Of a stretch of DNA of 64,000 bases, positions 8,878 through 18,523 are shown piece by piece. A model generated the notes under the pieces. The model searched no databases. It was not told where the DNA came from and worked only from the letters and a program-made list of their open reading frames with translations. Both the position numbers and the translations under genes were made by a program. The number at the start of each line of letters is the position of its first letter. Position 1 is the first letter of the stretch. Source of the stretch: Polaromonas sp. (lineage in GTDB: Bacteria > Pseudomonadota > Gammaproteobacteria > Burkholderiales > Burkholderiaceae_C); NCBI RefSeq assembly GCF_013817205.1, contig NZ_JACDDD010000002.1:34744-98743 (forward strand), given 5' to 3'.

Positions 8878-9777
8878 TCAGACAAAAAGAAAATCACTGA
8901 TGGTGCTGACCTGGTCTTCAGAGACCAGCGTCGGCGCGTGCCCCACGCCGTCGAATGCCACCACCCGCGCCCGAGGTCCCCGCTGGGTCATGGCCAGTGC
9001 CGTTTCCTCACTCAGCAGATCCGATTCGGCGCCGCGCAGGATCAGCACCTGTGCCCGGATCTGATCGTACAGCGCCCACAACTGGGCTTCGCCCTGGCGC
9101 GCCGATTCCTCGGTCGCAGCACGCACGGCAGCGGCAATCGCCGGGTCGTAATGCAGCATCACGCTACCGTCTTGCGCGCCAGGCACCGGCTTGACCATAG
9201 GGCGCGACAAGGCCAGCCACTGCTCGGGCGTGTGCGGGCCGAAACTTCTGGAAACTGCCCACATCGCATCGGCTGCCTGCTGCAGCGATGCAAAATGGCC
9301 CGCCTTGCCGAGGTAGGCCGCAATGCGCTGGATGGCGGCCCATTCGATGGCCGGACCCACGTCGTTGAGCACCAGCTTGCGGACAGGCGCAGGCAGAGGC
9401 AGGCCGGGTTGGCCCGCAATCGCCATGCCGATCAAGCCGCCCATGCTGGTGCCTACCCAGTCCAGCGTCGCGATCGGTGATTGCTGGTTCAGCTGTGCCA
9501 GCAAGGAGAGCATGTCGGCGGCGTACTGCGGGACCTGGTAGGCCATCGGGTCCTTGAGCCAGTCGCTCTGCCCGCGACCCGCCACGTCCGGACACACCAC
9601 CCGCGCCTGATCCGCGATGTAGTCAGCCAGCACATCAAAATCCCTGCCTTGCCGCGACAGGCCATGCACGCATACCACCACATGCGGATTTGCTGTATCA
9701 CCCCACTGCCAGTACGCCATGCGATGACCACCTGCAGCATCGACACAGGGTAGGTAGTTCAGCGTAGGTTCGGTCAT
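8878..9777 (-). CDS. Alpha/beta hydrolase
   Basis: A 299-residue alpha/beta-fold hydrolase with the oxyanion motif VCVHGLSRQGRDFD, the nucleophile elbow GTSMGG (serine in the middle) and a C-terminal DGVGHAP containing the catalytic histidine. No signal peptide is seen, so it is probably cytoplasmic. It ends 9 bases before relA starts on the same strand and is divergent from the 3-hydroxybutyrate dehydrogenase gene. The substrate is unknown. The neighbourhood allows a role in PHB oligomer or ester turnover, but nothing in the sequence shows this. Confidence 0.8.
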   Translation of the reverse strand: MTEPTLNYLPCVDAAGGHRMAYWQWGDTANPHVVVCVHGLSRQGRDFDVLADYIADQARVVCPDVAGRGQSDWLKDPMAYQVPQYAADMLSLLAQLNQQSPIATLDWVGTSMGGLIGMAIAGQPGLPLPAPVRKLVLNDVGPAIEWAAIQRIAAYLGKAGHFASLQQAADAMWAVSRSFGPHTPEQWLALSRPMVKPVPGAQDGSVMLHYDPAIAAAVRAATEESARQGEAQLWALYDQIRAQVLILRGAESDLLSEETALAMTQRGPRARVVAFDGVGHAPTLVSEDQVSTISDFLFV

Positions 9778-9867
9778 TGCGAAGGAATCCGGGTTTGAGG
9801 CTTGATAATTGCTGAAGCCGCTTTTTCAGCGCTTCGATTGCATCGTAAATCATCCGGAGAAAACTTC

Positions 9868-10650
9868 ATGCTCAAAGGTAAAACTGCCCTCGTGACCGGC
9901 TCGACCAGTGGCATCGGCCTGGGAATCGCCAAAGCGCTGGCGCAACAGGGTGCAAATATCGTGCTCAACGGTTTCGGCGACGCCGACGGACCGCAGGCAG
10001 AAATAGCCGCGCTGGGTGCGCGCGTGGCCTATCACAACGCCGACATGAGCAAACCGGCGGAAATCGAAGCCATGATGGCTTTTGCGGCGGAGCAGTTCGG
10101 TCAGGTGGACATCCTCGTCAACAACGCTGGCATCCAGCACGTGGCGAAGATAGAGAACTTTCCGGTCGAGCGCTGGGACGCGGTGATCGCGATCAACCTC
10201 AGCAGCGCCTTCCACGCCACACGCCTGGCCCTGCCCGCCATGCAGGCCGCCGACAGTGGCAGGGGCTGGGGCCGCATCATCAACGTCGCATCCGTCCACG
10301 GCCTGGTCGGCTCGGCTGAAAAATCCGCGTATGTCGCGGCGAAACACGGCATCGTCGGTCTGACCAAGGTCACCGCGCTCGAAAACGCCACCACGGGCGT
10401 GACCTGCAATGCCATTTGCCCGGGCTGGGTGCTGACCCCGCTGGTTCAGAAGCAGGTCGATGCCAGAGCGGCTGCCGGCAAGATTTCCAATGAGGACGCC
10501 ACCCGCCAGTTGCTCGGCGAAAAGGAACCATCGATGCAATTCACAACACCCGAGGAGTTGGGCGCCCTGGCTGTGTTCTTTTGCTCCCCCGCCGGCAACA
10601 ACATCCGTGGGGTGGCATGGAATATGGACGGCGGCTGGACCGCCCAGTAG
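9868..10650 (+). CDS. 3-hydroxybutyrate dehydrogenase
   Basis: A classical short-chain dehydrogenase of 260 residues. It has TGSTSGIGLGIAKALAQQGA (NAD-binding glycine motif), NNAGIQHVAKIE, and the catalytic Y155-x3-K159 (SAYVAAKHG). The C-terminal GWVLTPLVQKQ and FFCSPAGNNIRG motifs and the overall pattern match NAD-dependent D-3-hydroxybutyrate dehydrogenases. These oxidise 3-hydroxybutyrate, the monomer of PHB, to acetoacetate. The start at 9868 is preceded by CCGGAGAAAA at a proper distance; an upstream in-frame start at 9802 would add residues unlike the family. It fits with PhaZ and PhaR elsewhere in the window as a PHB mobilisation step. Confidence 0.9.
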   Translation: MLKGKTALVTGSTSGIGLGIAKALAQQGANIVLNGFGDADGPQAEIAALGARVAYHNADMSKPAEIEAMMAFAAEQFGQVDILVNNAGIQHVAKIENFPVERWDAVIAINLSSAFHATRLALPAMQAADSGRGWGRIINVASVHGLVGSAEKSAYVAAKHGIVGLTKVTALENATTGVTCNAICPGWVLTPLVQKQVDARAAAGKISNEDATRQLLGEKEPSMQFTTPEELGALAVFFCSPAGNNIRGVAWNMDGGWTAQ

Positions 10651-10673
10651 CAAAACGGGAAGCGGAAAAGGAA

Positions 10674-10712
10674 AAACCCCAAGCCGATGCGGCTTGGGGT
10701 TTATTTTTTTTT
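10674..10712. terminator. Bidirectional terminator
   Basis: A 13-bp stem (AAACCCCAAGCCG with CGGCTTGGGGTTT), a 3-nt loop, and T runs on both strands (10700-10712 on plus; A-tract 10672-10676 gives U's on minus). It serves the 3HB dehydrogenase gene and the convergent tRNA-Val; its T tract abuts the tRNA 3' end. Confidence 0.9.
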
Positions 10713-10786
10713 GGTGGGCGGTGCAAGTTTCGAACTTGCGACCCCTGCAGTGTGAATGCAGTGCTCTACCCCTGAGCTAACCGCCC
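10712..10786 (-). tRNA. tRNA-Val(CAC)
   Basis: A 75-nt tRNA on the minus strand. The acceptor GGGCGGT pairs with ACCGCCC, discriminator A, encoded CCA. The anticodon stem CTGCA/TGCAG carries the loop TTCACAC, giving CAC (reads GUG). The T-arm contains AGTTCGAAACT. Confidence 0.95.
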
Positions 10787-10817
10787 TGTTGGTCAGCCTC
10801 AGATTATAGCGGTTTTA

Positions 10818-11525
10818 TCACGTGGTCTCGAGCACTCGCCAGACTGTTTTTCCCTTGCTGGCCTTGTCGATATCCGTGAGCAAGGCTTCGTGAGCGGACT
10901 TCTCCTGCTCATTGGCCAGCAGCAAGGGCAAATCGAATCCGCTGAGGTCAATTGCAGGGATGGCGTTGCCATCAGCAGCCGTGCTGCCAACGTCCATCAC
11001 CAGTGCGTTCTGCCCGCGCGTGAGGTTGATGTACACATCGGCCAGCAGTTCGGCGTCGAGCAAGGCCCCATGCAGGGTCCGTCCGGAATTGTCGACCTCC
11101 AGACGGTCGCATAACGCATCAAGCGAGTTGCGCTTTCCTGGAAACAGCTCCTTGGCCATCATCAGGCTGTCAGTCACCTTGGCGATGCACTGCGTGACAG
11201 GTGGCCGCCCCATCAGTTCAAGCTCCTTGTTCAGGAAACCGATATCGAACGGCGCGTTGTGGATGATGACTTCTGCGCCCTCGAGGTAAGCCAGCAACTC
11301 GTCGGCGAGCGCCGCAAACTTCGGTTTGTCGCGCAGAAACTCATTGCTGATGCCATGGACCTTCAGTGCGTCTTCATGGCTGTCGCGCTCCGGGTTCAGG
11401 TAGAAATGCTTGTTGTTACCGGTGAGCTTGCGGCCGATCAACTCGACACAACCTATTTCAATGATGCGGTCGCCGTTTTCAGCGGACAGTCCGGTGGTTT
11501 CAGTGTCAAGAACGATTTGGCGCAT
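10818..11525 (-). CDS. dnaQ: DNA polymerase III epsilon subunit (proofreading exonuclease)
   Basis: The DEDDh exonuclease has motif I IVLDTETTGL, motif II HNAPFDIGFLNKEL, and motif III with its catalytic histidine in LHGALLDAELLADVY. VHGISNEFL is also family-typical. It provides 3'-5' proofreading in the replicative polymerase by binding the alpha subunit. The 235-residue length is close to E. coli DnaQ; the C-terminal 60 residues would form the alpha-binding tail. It is a monocistronic gene upstream of tRNA-Val on the same strand. Confidence 0.95.
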   Translation of the reverse strand: MRQIVLDTETTGLSAENGDRIIEIGCVELIGRKLTGNNKHFYLNPERDSHEDALKVHGISNEFLRDKPKFAALADELLAYLEGAEVIIHNAPFDIGFLNKELELMGRPPVTQCIAKVTDSLMMAKELFPGKRNSLDALCDRLEVDNSGRTLHGALLDAELLADVYINLTRGQNALVMDVGSTAADGNAIPAIDLSGFDLPLLLANEQEKSAHEALLTDIDKASKGKTVWRVLETT

Positions 11526-11697
11526 GCGCGGATTATCGCCCCGTGCGACATGGTGCGCACTCCCGGACTACGGCGGGCATTTGCGGCCCGCCTCTTGCAT
11601 TACATTAAAGACTAATTATTGATACCTAAACAATCTGGGCCTTGCCGTGGCCCACGACGTTTTCCAAAGCCTTTTCTTTGCAACCCATCGGGACATC

Positions 11698-12813
11698 ATG
11701 ACCTCTGCCCTTCGCATCCTCGCTTCCGTGCTGGCCCTGTGCGCCAGCCTGCCGGCCCAGGCCGACTCCAAACCGATCCTGATCGGCCAGACCTATGTAC
11801 AAAGCGGTCCACTGGCATCGCTGGGCACTGAACCGCTGGTCGGCATACGGGCGATGCTCAAGGCCGTCAACGCGACCGGTGGCATCAACGGCCGCCCGGT
11901 GGAGCTCAAACAACTGGACGACGCCTACGACGCCGCGCGGGCAGCCGACAATGTCAAAAAACTGGAAGCCGAAGGTGCAGTGGCCATTCTGATGCCGATA
12001 GGCACAACCTCGTCGATGGGCGCCCTCAAGGCCGCCAACGAACTGAAGATCCCGCTGATCGCCCCCTACACGGGCGCAGGACCGGTCGTCAAATTCTCGG
12101 AATACGGCTTCCCGGTGCGCATCAGCTTCGACGAGGAGTATGGGCGCATCGTCAATCATCTCTTCACGGTGGGCATAACACGCATCGCCTTTGCGCACAA
12201 CGACAATCCGGGCGCGCGCTCGGCCATGGAAAGCACGCGCAAATTCGTCGAGGAGCGCGGCAGCAAGATGGTGGGCAGCGCCGCCATCCAGAACGACGGC
12301 TCCGACGCGGAGGCCAAGGCGGTCGAGCTGGCCAAACTCAAACCAACCGCCGTCGTCCTGTCAGCAACCAACGCGGTCGCCGCGAAATTCATCAAGGCCT
12401 ATCGGGCTTCGGGTGCGGAAGCGCGCTTCTACTCCTTCTCCTTCCTGAACGGGCAGCAGTTGCAGAAGGACATTGGCGCGGATGCCGTGGGCGTGGTGGT
12501 GTCGCAGGTGGTGCCCTATCCCTGGAACCCGGCCATGCCCATCCTGACGGAGTACCAGGCGGCCATGAAGAAGATGGGCGCCACCGAACTCAGTTATGGC
12601 AGTCTGGAAGGTTATGTCAGCACCAAGGTCCTGATCGAAGGCCTCAAGCGTGCCGGTGCCAACCCGACACCTGAATCCCTGAAGAAAGCGCTGGAGACTT
12701 TCAAGTCACTGGATCTGGGCGGGATTTTCGTACGCTACGGTCCGACCGACCACCAGGGCATGACTTTTTCCGAGCTGTCCATGCTGCGCAAGGACGGTGG
12801 CTACGTGCGCTGA
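11698..12813 (+). CDS. ABC transporter periplasmic substrate-binding protein (amino-acid/amide type)
   Basis: A 371-residue type I periplasmic binding protein of the Peripla_BP_6 (LivK-like) group. The start at 11698 is chosen because it gives a clean signal peptide (MTSALRILASVLALCASLPA, cleavage after AQA). The body has the usual pattern IGQTYVQSGPLASLG, NATGGINGRPVELKQLDDAY, GAVAILMPIGTTSS and YVSTKVLIEGLKRAG. No permease or ATPase genes are adjacent, so it is an orphan component. The ligand cannot be read from sequence; aromatic acids, amides or branched-chain amino acids are all seen in this family. Confidence 0.85.
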   Translation: MTSALRILASVLALCASLPAQADSKPILIGQTYVQSGPLASLGTEPLVGIRAMLKAVNATGGINGRPVELKQLDDAYDAARAADNVKKLEAEGAVAILMPIGTTSSMGALKAANELKIPLIAPYTGAGPVVKFSEYGFPVRISFDEEYGRIVNHLFTVGITRIAFAHNDNPGARSAMESTRKFVEERGSKMVGSAAIQNDGSDAEAKAVELAKLKPTAVVLSATNAVAAKFIKAYRASGAEARFYSFSFLNGQQLQKDIGADAVGVVVSQVVPYPWNPAMPILTEYQAAMKKMGATELSYGSLEGYVSTKVLIEGLKRAGANPTPESLKKALETFKSLDLGGIFVRYGPTDHQGMTFSELSMLRKDGGYVR

Positions 12814-12851
12814 GCGCCGACCACAGACCGGCACTGGCCAGGCTCAGTGCC

Positions 12852-13190
12852 TCAGTGCACTTCCTTGGCGTGATTGATCGAGTACTTGGGGATCTCGACA
12901 GTCACATCGCTCTGCGCCAGCAAGGCCTGACAACTCAGGCGCGAATTGGGTTCCAGCCCCCAGGCGCGATCCAGCAGGTCTTCTTCGGTTTCATCGAGCT
13001 CGTTGAGCGATGCAAAACCCTGGCGCACGATCACGTGACAGGTGGTGCAGGCCGCGCTCATGTCGCAGGCATGCTCGATGTTGATCTTGTTGTCGAGCAG
13101 CGCTTCACAGATCGAGGTGCCGGCAGGCGCCGAGACCTCGGCGCCGTTCGGGCAGTACTCGGGATGGGGCAGTATCTTGATGATGGGCAT
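12852..13190 (-). CDS. fdx: ISC-type [2Fe-2S] ferredoxin
   Basis: A 112-residue adrenodoxin-type ferredoxin with ligands in CDMSAACTTC (C-x5-C-x2-C) and a distal cysteine in RLSCQALL. It is the last gene of the isc operon and supplies electrons for Fe-S assembly on IscU. It starts 14 bases after hscA. No iscX follows; the next gene is convergent. Confidence 0.95.
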   Translation of the reverse strand: MPIIKILPHPEYCPNGAEVSAPAGTSICEALLDNKINIEHACDMSAACTTCHVIVRQGFASLNELDETEEDLLDRAWGLEPNSRLSCQALLAQSDVTVEIPKYSINHAKEVH

Positions 13191-13204
13191 GGTTGTGCGG
13201 CTCT

Positions 13205-15079
13205 TCAGACCGTGGCGATGTTTTTGCCGGTCAGCGCCTGGCGGATGCCGCGGTTCATACGCTGCGCGGCGAAGTTTTCGGTGCCCGCAGCAAGCGCCTT
13301 GACTGCGGCTTCGATCTGCGCTGCGTCACCCTGCTGCCGCGTTTGGGCCAACTCGGTCATCAGGAGGGAGATGTCAGCTTTCTCCGCAGCTTCCAGCAAG
13401 TCTGCATCGGCAGCCAGCGCGCTTTGCGTCGCCAGCAACATACGGTCGGCGTCGACCTGCGCCTCAGCCAGCGCCCGAGCCTGCATGTCCTGCTGGGCCG
13501 TGGAAAAACTCTCCTGCAACATGCGGGCGATGTCGTCGTCGGACAGGCCATAAGATGGCTTCACATCGATACGGGCTTCCACGCCGCTGCCCTGCTCTTT
13601 CGCGTTGACACTGAGCAGGCCGTCGGCATCGACCGTGAAGGTCACGCGGATGCGCGCCGCGCCTGCCGCCATGGGCGGAATGCCGCGCAGCTCAAACCGC
13701 GCCAGGCTGCGGCAATCTGCCACCAGGTCGCGCTCGCCCTGTACCACATGCAATGCCAATGCGGTCTGGCCGTCCTGATAGGTGGTGAAGTCCTGCGCCA
13801 TCGCCGTCGGAATGGTCTGGTTGCGCGGCACGATGCGTTCGACCAGGCCACCCATGGTTTCAATGCCCAGCGACAGCGGGATCACATCAAGCAGCAACAG
13901 TTCGGTGCCCGCGGCGTTGCCCGCAAGCTGGTTGGCGGAAACCGCAGCGCCCATCGCCACCACTTCATCGGGGTTCAGGTTGGTCAGCGGCTCACGGCCG
14001 AAAAAGCTGCCCACCGCGCGGCGTACCTGCGGCATGCGGGTCGAGCCACCCACCAACACCACGCCCTGGATATCGTCCTTGCCCAGTTGCGCGTCGCGCA
14101 AAGCCTTGCGCACCGCCGCCAGCGTACGTTGTGTCAAGGACGCGGTAGCCGCTTCGAAATCCGCCGCTTTGAGGTCAAACTGCACGTTAGCCCTTGTCAG
14201 ACGTGCGGAGAATGCTACGGAATCTGTAGCAGAGAGGGCCTCCTTGCTGGCCCGCGCGGTCTGCAGCAAGGCCGCCTTGTCGCCTGGCGTCAGCGTGTCT
14301 GCTGCCACACCGGCCTTATCCAGCACCCACTGGACCAGCGCGCGGTCGTAGTCGTCGCCGCCCAAGGCCGAATCACCGCCGGTGGAGACAACTTCAAACA
14401 CACCCTGGCTCAGGCGCAGGATGGAGATGTCGAAAGTGCCGCCGCCCAGATCGTAGATCGCGTAAATGCCTTCGCTGGCGTTGTCCAGCCCGTAGGCAAT
14501 GGCTGCCGCTGTCGGTTCGTTGATCAGGCGCAGCACATGGATACCGGCCAGCTGCGCGGCATCCTTGGTCGCCTGGCGCTGCGCATCGTCAAAGTATGCC
14601 GGCACAGTGATCACCGCACCGAAGATGTCGTCGTCGAAGGTGTCCTCGGCCCGGTAGCGCAAGGTCGCCAGAATCTCGGCACTGACCTCGACCGGGCTTT
14701 TTTCTCCGGCCACGGTCAACACGGCGACCATGCCCGGCTTCTCAATCAGCTCGTAGGGAAGCTGCGCGCGGCTGGCGATGTCCGCCGTACCGCGCCCCAT
14801 CAGCCGTTTGACCGAGCTGATGGTGTTTTTTGGATCCTCCACCTGCGCCGCCAGGGCCTGGTAACCGATCTGGCGAGTGGCAGCGCCAGAATCGTCCAGC
14901 CCGTAACGCACCACGCTGGGCAGGATCACACGGCCCTGTTCATCAGGCAGGCATTCGGCCACGCCGTTGCGCACGCTGGCCACCAGCGAATGGGTGGTGC
15001 CGAGGTCAATACCGATGGCGATGCGTCGCTGGTGCGGATCCGGCGTCTGACCGGGCTCGGAGATTTGCAGTAAGGCCAT
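13205..15079 (-). CDS. hscA: Fe-S assembly chaperone HscA (Hsp70 family)
   Basis: A 624-residue specialised Hsp70. It has the ATPase N-terminus ([43 protein letters not shown]) and a substrate-binding domain that in this family recognises the LPPVK motif of IscU. That motif is present in this operon's IscU. HscA acts with HscB to release clusters from IscU. It lies between hscB (24 bases upstream) and fdx. Confidence 0.97.
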   Translation of the reverse strand: MALLQISEPGQTPDPHQRRIAIGIDLGTTHSLVASVRNGVAECLPDEQGRVILPSVVRYGLDDSGAATRQIGYQALAAQVEDPKNTISSVKRLMGRGTADIASRAQLPYELIEKPGMVAVLTVAGEKSPVEVSAEILATLRYRAEDTFDDDIFGAVITVPAYFDDAQRQATKDAAQLAGIHVLRLINEPTAAAIAYGLDNASEGIYAIYDLGGGTFDISILRLSQGVFEVVSTGGDSALGGDDYDRALVQWVLDKAGVAADTLTPGDKAALLQTARASKEALSATDSVAFSARLTRANVQFDLKAADFEAATASLTQRTLAAVRKALRDAQLGKDDIQGVVLVGGSTRMPQVRRAVGSFFGREPLTNLNPDEVVAMGAAVSANQLAGNAAGTELLLLDVIPLSLGIETMGGLVERIVPRNQTIPTAMAQDFTTYQDGQTALALHVVQGERDLVADCRSLARFELRGIPPMAAGAARIRVTFTVDADGLLSVNAKEQGSGVEARIDVKPSYGLSDDDIARMLQESFSTAQQDMQARALAEAQVDADRMLLATQSALAADADLLEAAEKADISLLMTELAQTRQQGDAAQIEAAVKALAAGTENFAAQRMNRGIRQALTGKNIATV

Positions 15080-15103
15080 GAGTCTGGGGTCGCGTTTTAT
15101 TTG

Positions 15104-15634
15104 TTATGAAGTCAATTGTCCCAGCGCGTCGATGCGCGCATCGACTTCACCGGTAAAACGCTCAATAAACATAAGGCCTCTCACCTGCCGGGCGGCCGCT
15201 GGAAAGTCTTTGGCGACGTCCAGCAGATGCTCTAATTTTGATAGCTGCTCGCGCTTGCTGGCCGTGGCCTCGGCAGCAATTTCATCGATATCGTCGATCC
15301 CTCCGGCGTCATCCAGCGCTTCGCGCCACTGCATCTGCTGCATCAGGAAGTCGGCCGGCATGGCGGTGTTGCTCTCCGCCTCGATGGGTGCGCCCTGCAT
15401 TTCGCACAGGTACATGGCCCGCTTGAGCGGGCTTTTCAGGCGCTGATAGGCCTCATTGATGCGCACCGACCACTGCATGGCCAGCCGCTGCGCAGCAGCG
15501 CCCTGCGCCGCAAACTTGTCGGGATGCGCCTCGCGTTGCAGCTCTTTCCAGCGGGCATCAAGCACAGCACTGTCCTGCGCGAACTGCGCGGGCAGATCGA
15601 AAAGTTCGAAATCGTTGGATTGGAGGCTTGGCAC
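15104..15634 (-). CDS. hscB: Co-chaperone HscB (J-domain)
   Basis: A 176-residue J-protein. The J-domain contains the HPD motif in LQREAHPDKFA, and the helical C-terminal domain begins about residue 90 and binds IscU. Residues of about 115-135 (around ASKREQLSKLEHLL) are encoded by DNA that matches dispersed repeat A, an oddity treated separately. The 150-bp gap to iscA is unusually long for this operon and holds another apparent repeat. Confidence 0.95.
   Translation of the reverse strand: MPSLQSNDFELFDLPAQFAQDSAVLDARWKELQREAHPDKFAAQGAAAQRLAMQWSVRINEAYQRLKSPLKRAMYLCEMQGAPIEAESNTAMPADFLMQQMQWREALDDAGGIDDIDEIAAEATASKREQLSKLEHLLDVAKDFPAAARQVRGLMFIERFTGEVDARIDALGQLTS
15229..15290 (+). repeat. 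Dispersed repeat A, copy inside hscB
   Basis: The 17-nt block GCTCTAATTTTGATAGC followed by TGCTCGCGCTTGCTGG matches the repeat A layout: a 17-nt hairpin-like block, then a 21-nt spacer. The third block (GGCTGGAG in other copies) is degenerate here. The copy is antisense to and within hscB codons. Confidence 0.55.
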
Positions 15635-15635
15635 G

Positions 15636-15775
15636 AGAAGCGGCTTTCGGGATGGGAAGCGTAGCGAGCGGGCGTCAGGCTAGGCGCACGGAGCGCAGCA
15701 ACCGGAACGTACTTCATGTACGTGAGGATTGCGAGCACCGCGCAACGACGCATGGCGGCCACGCAGTAGCTTTAC
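15636..15775. repeat. Probable interspersed element between iscA and hscB
   Basis: This 150-bp gap includes the palindrome ACGTACTTCATGTACGT (about 15708-15724) flanked by GAGCGCAGCAACCGGA and GAGGATTGCGAGCACCGCG. It has no coding potential, and the composition and palindrome suggest a mobile or structural repeat. I recall similar strings in Comamonadaceae genomes, but only one copy is visible in this window. Confidence 0.4.
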
Positions 15776-15784
15776 ACACAAAAA

Positions 15785-16108
15785 TCACACACGGAAGGAC
15801 TCGCCGCACCCACAGCGATCGCGCTCATTCGGATTGATGAACTTGAAGCCCTCGTTCAGGCCCTCGCGCACAAAGTCGAGCTGGGTACCGTCGATATAAG
15901 CCATGCTTTTGGGATCGACCAACACCTTGACGCCGTTGTCCTCAAAGACCACGTCTTCAGGCGCGATTTCGTCCGCATATTCGATCTTGTAGGCCAGGCC
16001 GGAGCAGCCGGTGGTTCGCACGCCCAGGCGCACGCCCACGCCCTTGCCGCGTTTTGTCATGTAACGGGTGACGTGACGTGCTGCGGCGTCGGTGAGGGTA
16101 ACGGACAT
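15785..16108 (-). CDS. iscA: Fe-S assembly A-type carrier IscA
   Basis: A 107-residue A-type carrier with the three conserved cysteines in [15 protein letters not shown] and CGCGESF. It receives or carries Fe-S clusters or iron to target proteins. The position between iscU and hscB is the usual one. It starts 20 bases after iscU ends. Confidence 0.95.
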   Translation of the reverse strand: MSVTLTDAAARHVTRYMTKRGKGVGVRLGVRTTGCSGLAYKIEYADEIAPEDVVFEDNGVKVLVDPKSMAYIDGTQLDFVREGLNEGFKFINPNERDRCGCGESFRV

Positions 16109-16128
16109 GATTGCGGGTTATCGAAAGA

Positions 16129-16515
16129 TCAGTGGGCGTGTTTGAGCTTGTAGTCGCTGACCGCAGCCTTGATCGCGTCTTCGGCCAGGATGGAGCAGTG
16201 AATTTTCACGGGCGGCAGGGCCAGTTCCTCGGCAATCGCGCTGTTCTTGATGCTCGCCGCTTCGTCGAGCGTCTTCCCCTTGACCCATTCTGTCACCAGC
16301 GAACTCGACGCAATCGCCGAACCGCAGCCATAGGTCTTGAAGCGCGCATCTTCAATCACACCCGTCAGCGGGTTGACCTTAATCTGCAGCTTCATCACGT
16401 CGCCGCAGGCCGGTGCGCCGACCATGCCGGTGCCTACCGTGTCGTCGCCCTTTTCGAACGAGCCGACGTTGCGGGGGTTTTCATAGTGGTCCACCACTTT
16501 TTCGCTGTATGCCAT
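16129..16515 (-). CDS. iscU: Fe-S scaffold protein IscU
   Basis: A 128-residue scaffold on which [2Fe-2S] and [4Fe-4S] clusters are built. Three ligand cysteines are visible in GAPACGDVMKL, TYGCGSAIASSS and PPVKIHCSIL. The LPPVK HscA-recognition motif immediately precedes the last cysteine. It sits 40 bases downstream of iscS. Confidence 0.97.
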   Translation of the reverse strand: MAYSEKVVDHYENPRNVGSFEKGDDTVGTGMVGAPACGDVMKLQIKVNPLTGVIEDARFKTYGCGSAIASSSLVTEWVKGKTLDEAASIKNSAIAEELALPPVKIHCSILAEDAIKAAVSDYKLKHAH

Positions 16516-16555
16516 TTTGTTTACCTCTGAATCTGATGTGCGCCACTGCTGGCGC

Positions 16556-17773
16556 TTAGTGTGCGGCCCATTGGATGGTGGACAAGTCGATGCCGTCCTT
16601 GAACATTTCCCAAAGCGGCGACAGGTCCCGCAGCTTGGCCACGTTTTCCTTGATGGTCGCCACCGCGTAATCGATTTCTTCCTCGGTGCTCCAGCGGCCT
16701 ATCGTCATGCGCAGGCTGCTGTGGGCCAATTCGTCACTACGGCCCAAGGCGCGCAACACATAACTGGGCTCCAGGCTGGCCGAGGTGCAGGCCGAACCGC
16801 TGGACACAGCCAGGCCCTTGATGCCCATGATCAGCGATTCACCCTCGACAAAATTGAAACTCATGTTGAGGTTGTGGGGCACACGCTTGTCGGCGTGGCC
16901 ATTGAGGAACACCTCTTCCACATCCTTGAGCCCTGCAAGCATGCGTTCATGCAGGGCCAGGATGCGCTTATTTTCCTCATGCATTTCCGCTTTGGCAATA
17001 CGGTAGGCCTCGCCCATGCCCACGATCTGGTGCGTGGGCAAGGTGCCCGACCGCATGCCGCGCTCATGACCGCCGCCGTGCATCTGGGCTTCCAGCCGCA
17101 CACGCGGCTTGCGTCGCACATACAGCGCGCCTATGCCCTTGGGGCCGTAGGTCTTGTGCGAAGTCAGGCTCATTAAATCCACGGGCAAGGTGGCCAGGTC
17201 GATGTCAACCCGCCCGGTTGCCTGCGCGGCGTCCACGTGGAAAATCACGCGTTTTTCGCGGCACAAGGCGCCGATGGCCGCGATGGCCTGAATCACGCCG
17301 ATTTCATTGTTGACGTACATCACGCTCACGAGAATCGTGTCGGGGCGAATCGCCGCCCTGAGCACCTCAAGGTCCAACAGGCCATCGGCCTGCACATCGA
17401 GATAAGTGACTTCAAACCCCTGGCGCTCCAGCTCGCGGCAGGTGTCGAGCACGGCCTTGTGTTCGGTCTTGACGGTGATGAGGTGTTTGCCCCGCGTCTT
17501 GTAAAACTGCGCGGCGCCCTTGATGGCCAGGTTGTTGGACTCGGTCGCGCCACTGGTCCAGACAATCTCGCGCGGATCGGCGCCTATCAGTTCGGCCACC
17601 TGTTCACGGGCTTTTTCGACAGCGGCTTCCGCCTCCCATCCCCAGGCGTGGCTGCGTGATGCCGGGTTGCCGAAATGCTCGCGCAACCAGGGAATCATGG
17701 CGTCCACAACCCGCGGATCGCAGGGATTCGTGGCGCTGTAATCCATGTAAATGGGGAAGTGAGGCGTTTCCAT
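16556..17773 (-). CDS. iscS: Cysteine desulfurase IscS
   Basis: A PLP enzyme of 405 residues that removes sulfur from cysteine for Fe-S cluster and thiolated-tRNA synthesis. It has the PLP lysine in [12 protein letters not shown], the cofactor-binding [10 protein letters not shown], and the active-site loop cysteine in [20 protein letters not shown]. The start at 17773 lies 92 bases after iscR, and the gap holds a hairpin and A/T tract. Confidence 0.97.
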   Translation of the reverse strand: METPHFPIYMDYSATNPCDPRVVDAMIPWLREHFGNPASRSHAWGWEAEAAVEKAREQVAELIGADPREIVWTSGATESNNLAIKGAAQFYKTRGKHLITVKTEHKAVLDTCRELERQGFEVTYLDVQADGLLDLEVLRAAIRPDTILVSVMYVNNEIGVIQAIAAIGALCREKRVIFHVDAAQATGRVDIDLATLPVDLMSLTSHKTYGPKGIGALYVRRKPRVRLEAQMHGGGHERGMRSGTLPTHQIVGMGEAYRIAKAEMHEENKRILALHERMLAGLKDVEEVFLNGHADKRVPHNLNMSFNFVEGESLIMGIKGLAVSSGSACTSASLEPSYVLRALGRSDELAHSSLRMTIGRWSTEEEIDYAVATIKENVAKLRDLSPLWEMFKDGIDLSTIQWAAH

Positions 17774-17811
17774 GTGGCTAGCTTGTTAACTCACGGCTGG
17801 CGTGCAGCATC

Positions 17812-17851
17812 AAAAAAAAAAGGTAGTCTGCCGCCGGTTTTTTCAACCGGC
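17812..17851 (-). promoter_or_regulatory. Hairpin and U-tract between iscR and iscS
   Basis: On the minus strand, a 7-bp stem (GCCGGTT with AACCGGC, 17833-17851) is followed 11 nt later by ten U's (17812-17821). It resembles a leaky terminator or a processing/small-RNA target between the regulator and the assembly genes. Function is inferred from position only. Confidence 0.45.
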
Positions 17852-17865
17852 AACGACCGGCCGGA

Positions 17866-18408
17866 TCAGGACTTGGAAAAAGCGTTGCCGAGCGCAAACA
17901 CCGAATTCGGTGCATTCACGCGCATCGGCTTGGCCACCGGCGCAGTGAAAATGGCCTTTTTCACCATCGGGGTGTTTTCCACCACCACGCCTTTGGCCAG
18001 CTGGTCGTCCACCAGTTTCTGCAAACTGACCGAGTCGAGAAACTCCACCATGCGGCTGTTCAGCGAGGCCCATAGCTCGTGCGTCATGCAGCGACCGCCA
18101 TCACCGAGGCAATTTTCTTTGCCGCCGCACTGGGTGGAATCAATCGGCTCGTCCACCGACACGATGATGTCTGCCACGGTAATTTCAGCGGCCTTGCGGC
18201 CCAGCGTGTAACCGCCGCCAGGGCCACGGGTGGATTCCACCAGTTCATGGCGGCGCAGCTTGCCGAACAACTGTTCCAGGTAAGACAGCGAAATCTGCTG
18301 ACGCTGGCTGATCGCAGCCAGGGTAACGGGGCCGTTGTTCTGGCGCAGGGCGAGGTCAATCATTGCTGTGACCGCGAAGCGGCCTTTGGTCGTGAGGCGC
18401 ATTTTCAA
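17866..18408 (-). CDS. iscR: Fe-S cluster regulator IscR (Rrf2 family)
   Basis: A 180-residue winged-helix regulator that senses cluster status through a [2Fe-2S] cluster. The DNA-binding part begins MRLTTKGRFAVTAMIDLALR and includes the STRGPGGGYTLGR wing. The three cluster cysteines lie in CGGKENCLGDGGRC. The first gene of the isc operon; as in E. coli it should repress its own operon when clusters are plentiful. Confidence 0.96.
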   Translation of the reverse strand: MKMRLTTKGRFAVTAMIDLALRQNNGPVTLAAISQRQQISLSYLEQLFGKLRRHELVESTRGPGGGYTLGRKAAEITVADIIVSVDEPIDSTQCGGKENCLGDGGRCMTHELWASLNSRMVEFLDSVSLQKLVDDQLAKGVVVENTPMVKKAIFTAPVAKPMRVNAPNSVFALGNAFSKS

Positions 18409-18523
18409 GCTCCTTTAAAAGTTGGCTTGACTGTCGTTTGGCTCTCCTTGCAAAGCTTGTGGCCCGCAAGGAACTCTTCTCCACCCACCCTCGCTGAACG
18501 GCCATTCCAGCGCAGGGCTTCTT

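Noticed and set aside
6943..9480. A plus-strand open frame of 845 residues opposite relA and the hydrolase
   Set aside because: It is antisense to two clear genes, rich in His/Arg/Gln as expected from the complement of GC-rich codons, and has no recognisable domain.
13193..15073. A plus-strand open frame of 626 residues opposite hscA
   Set aside because: It exactly shadows hscA and shows no domain pattern or ribosome site.
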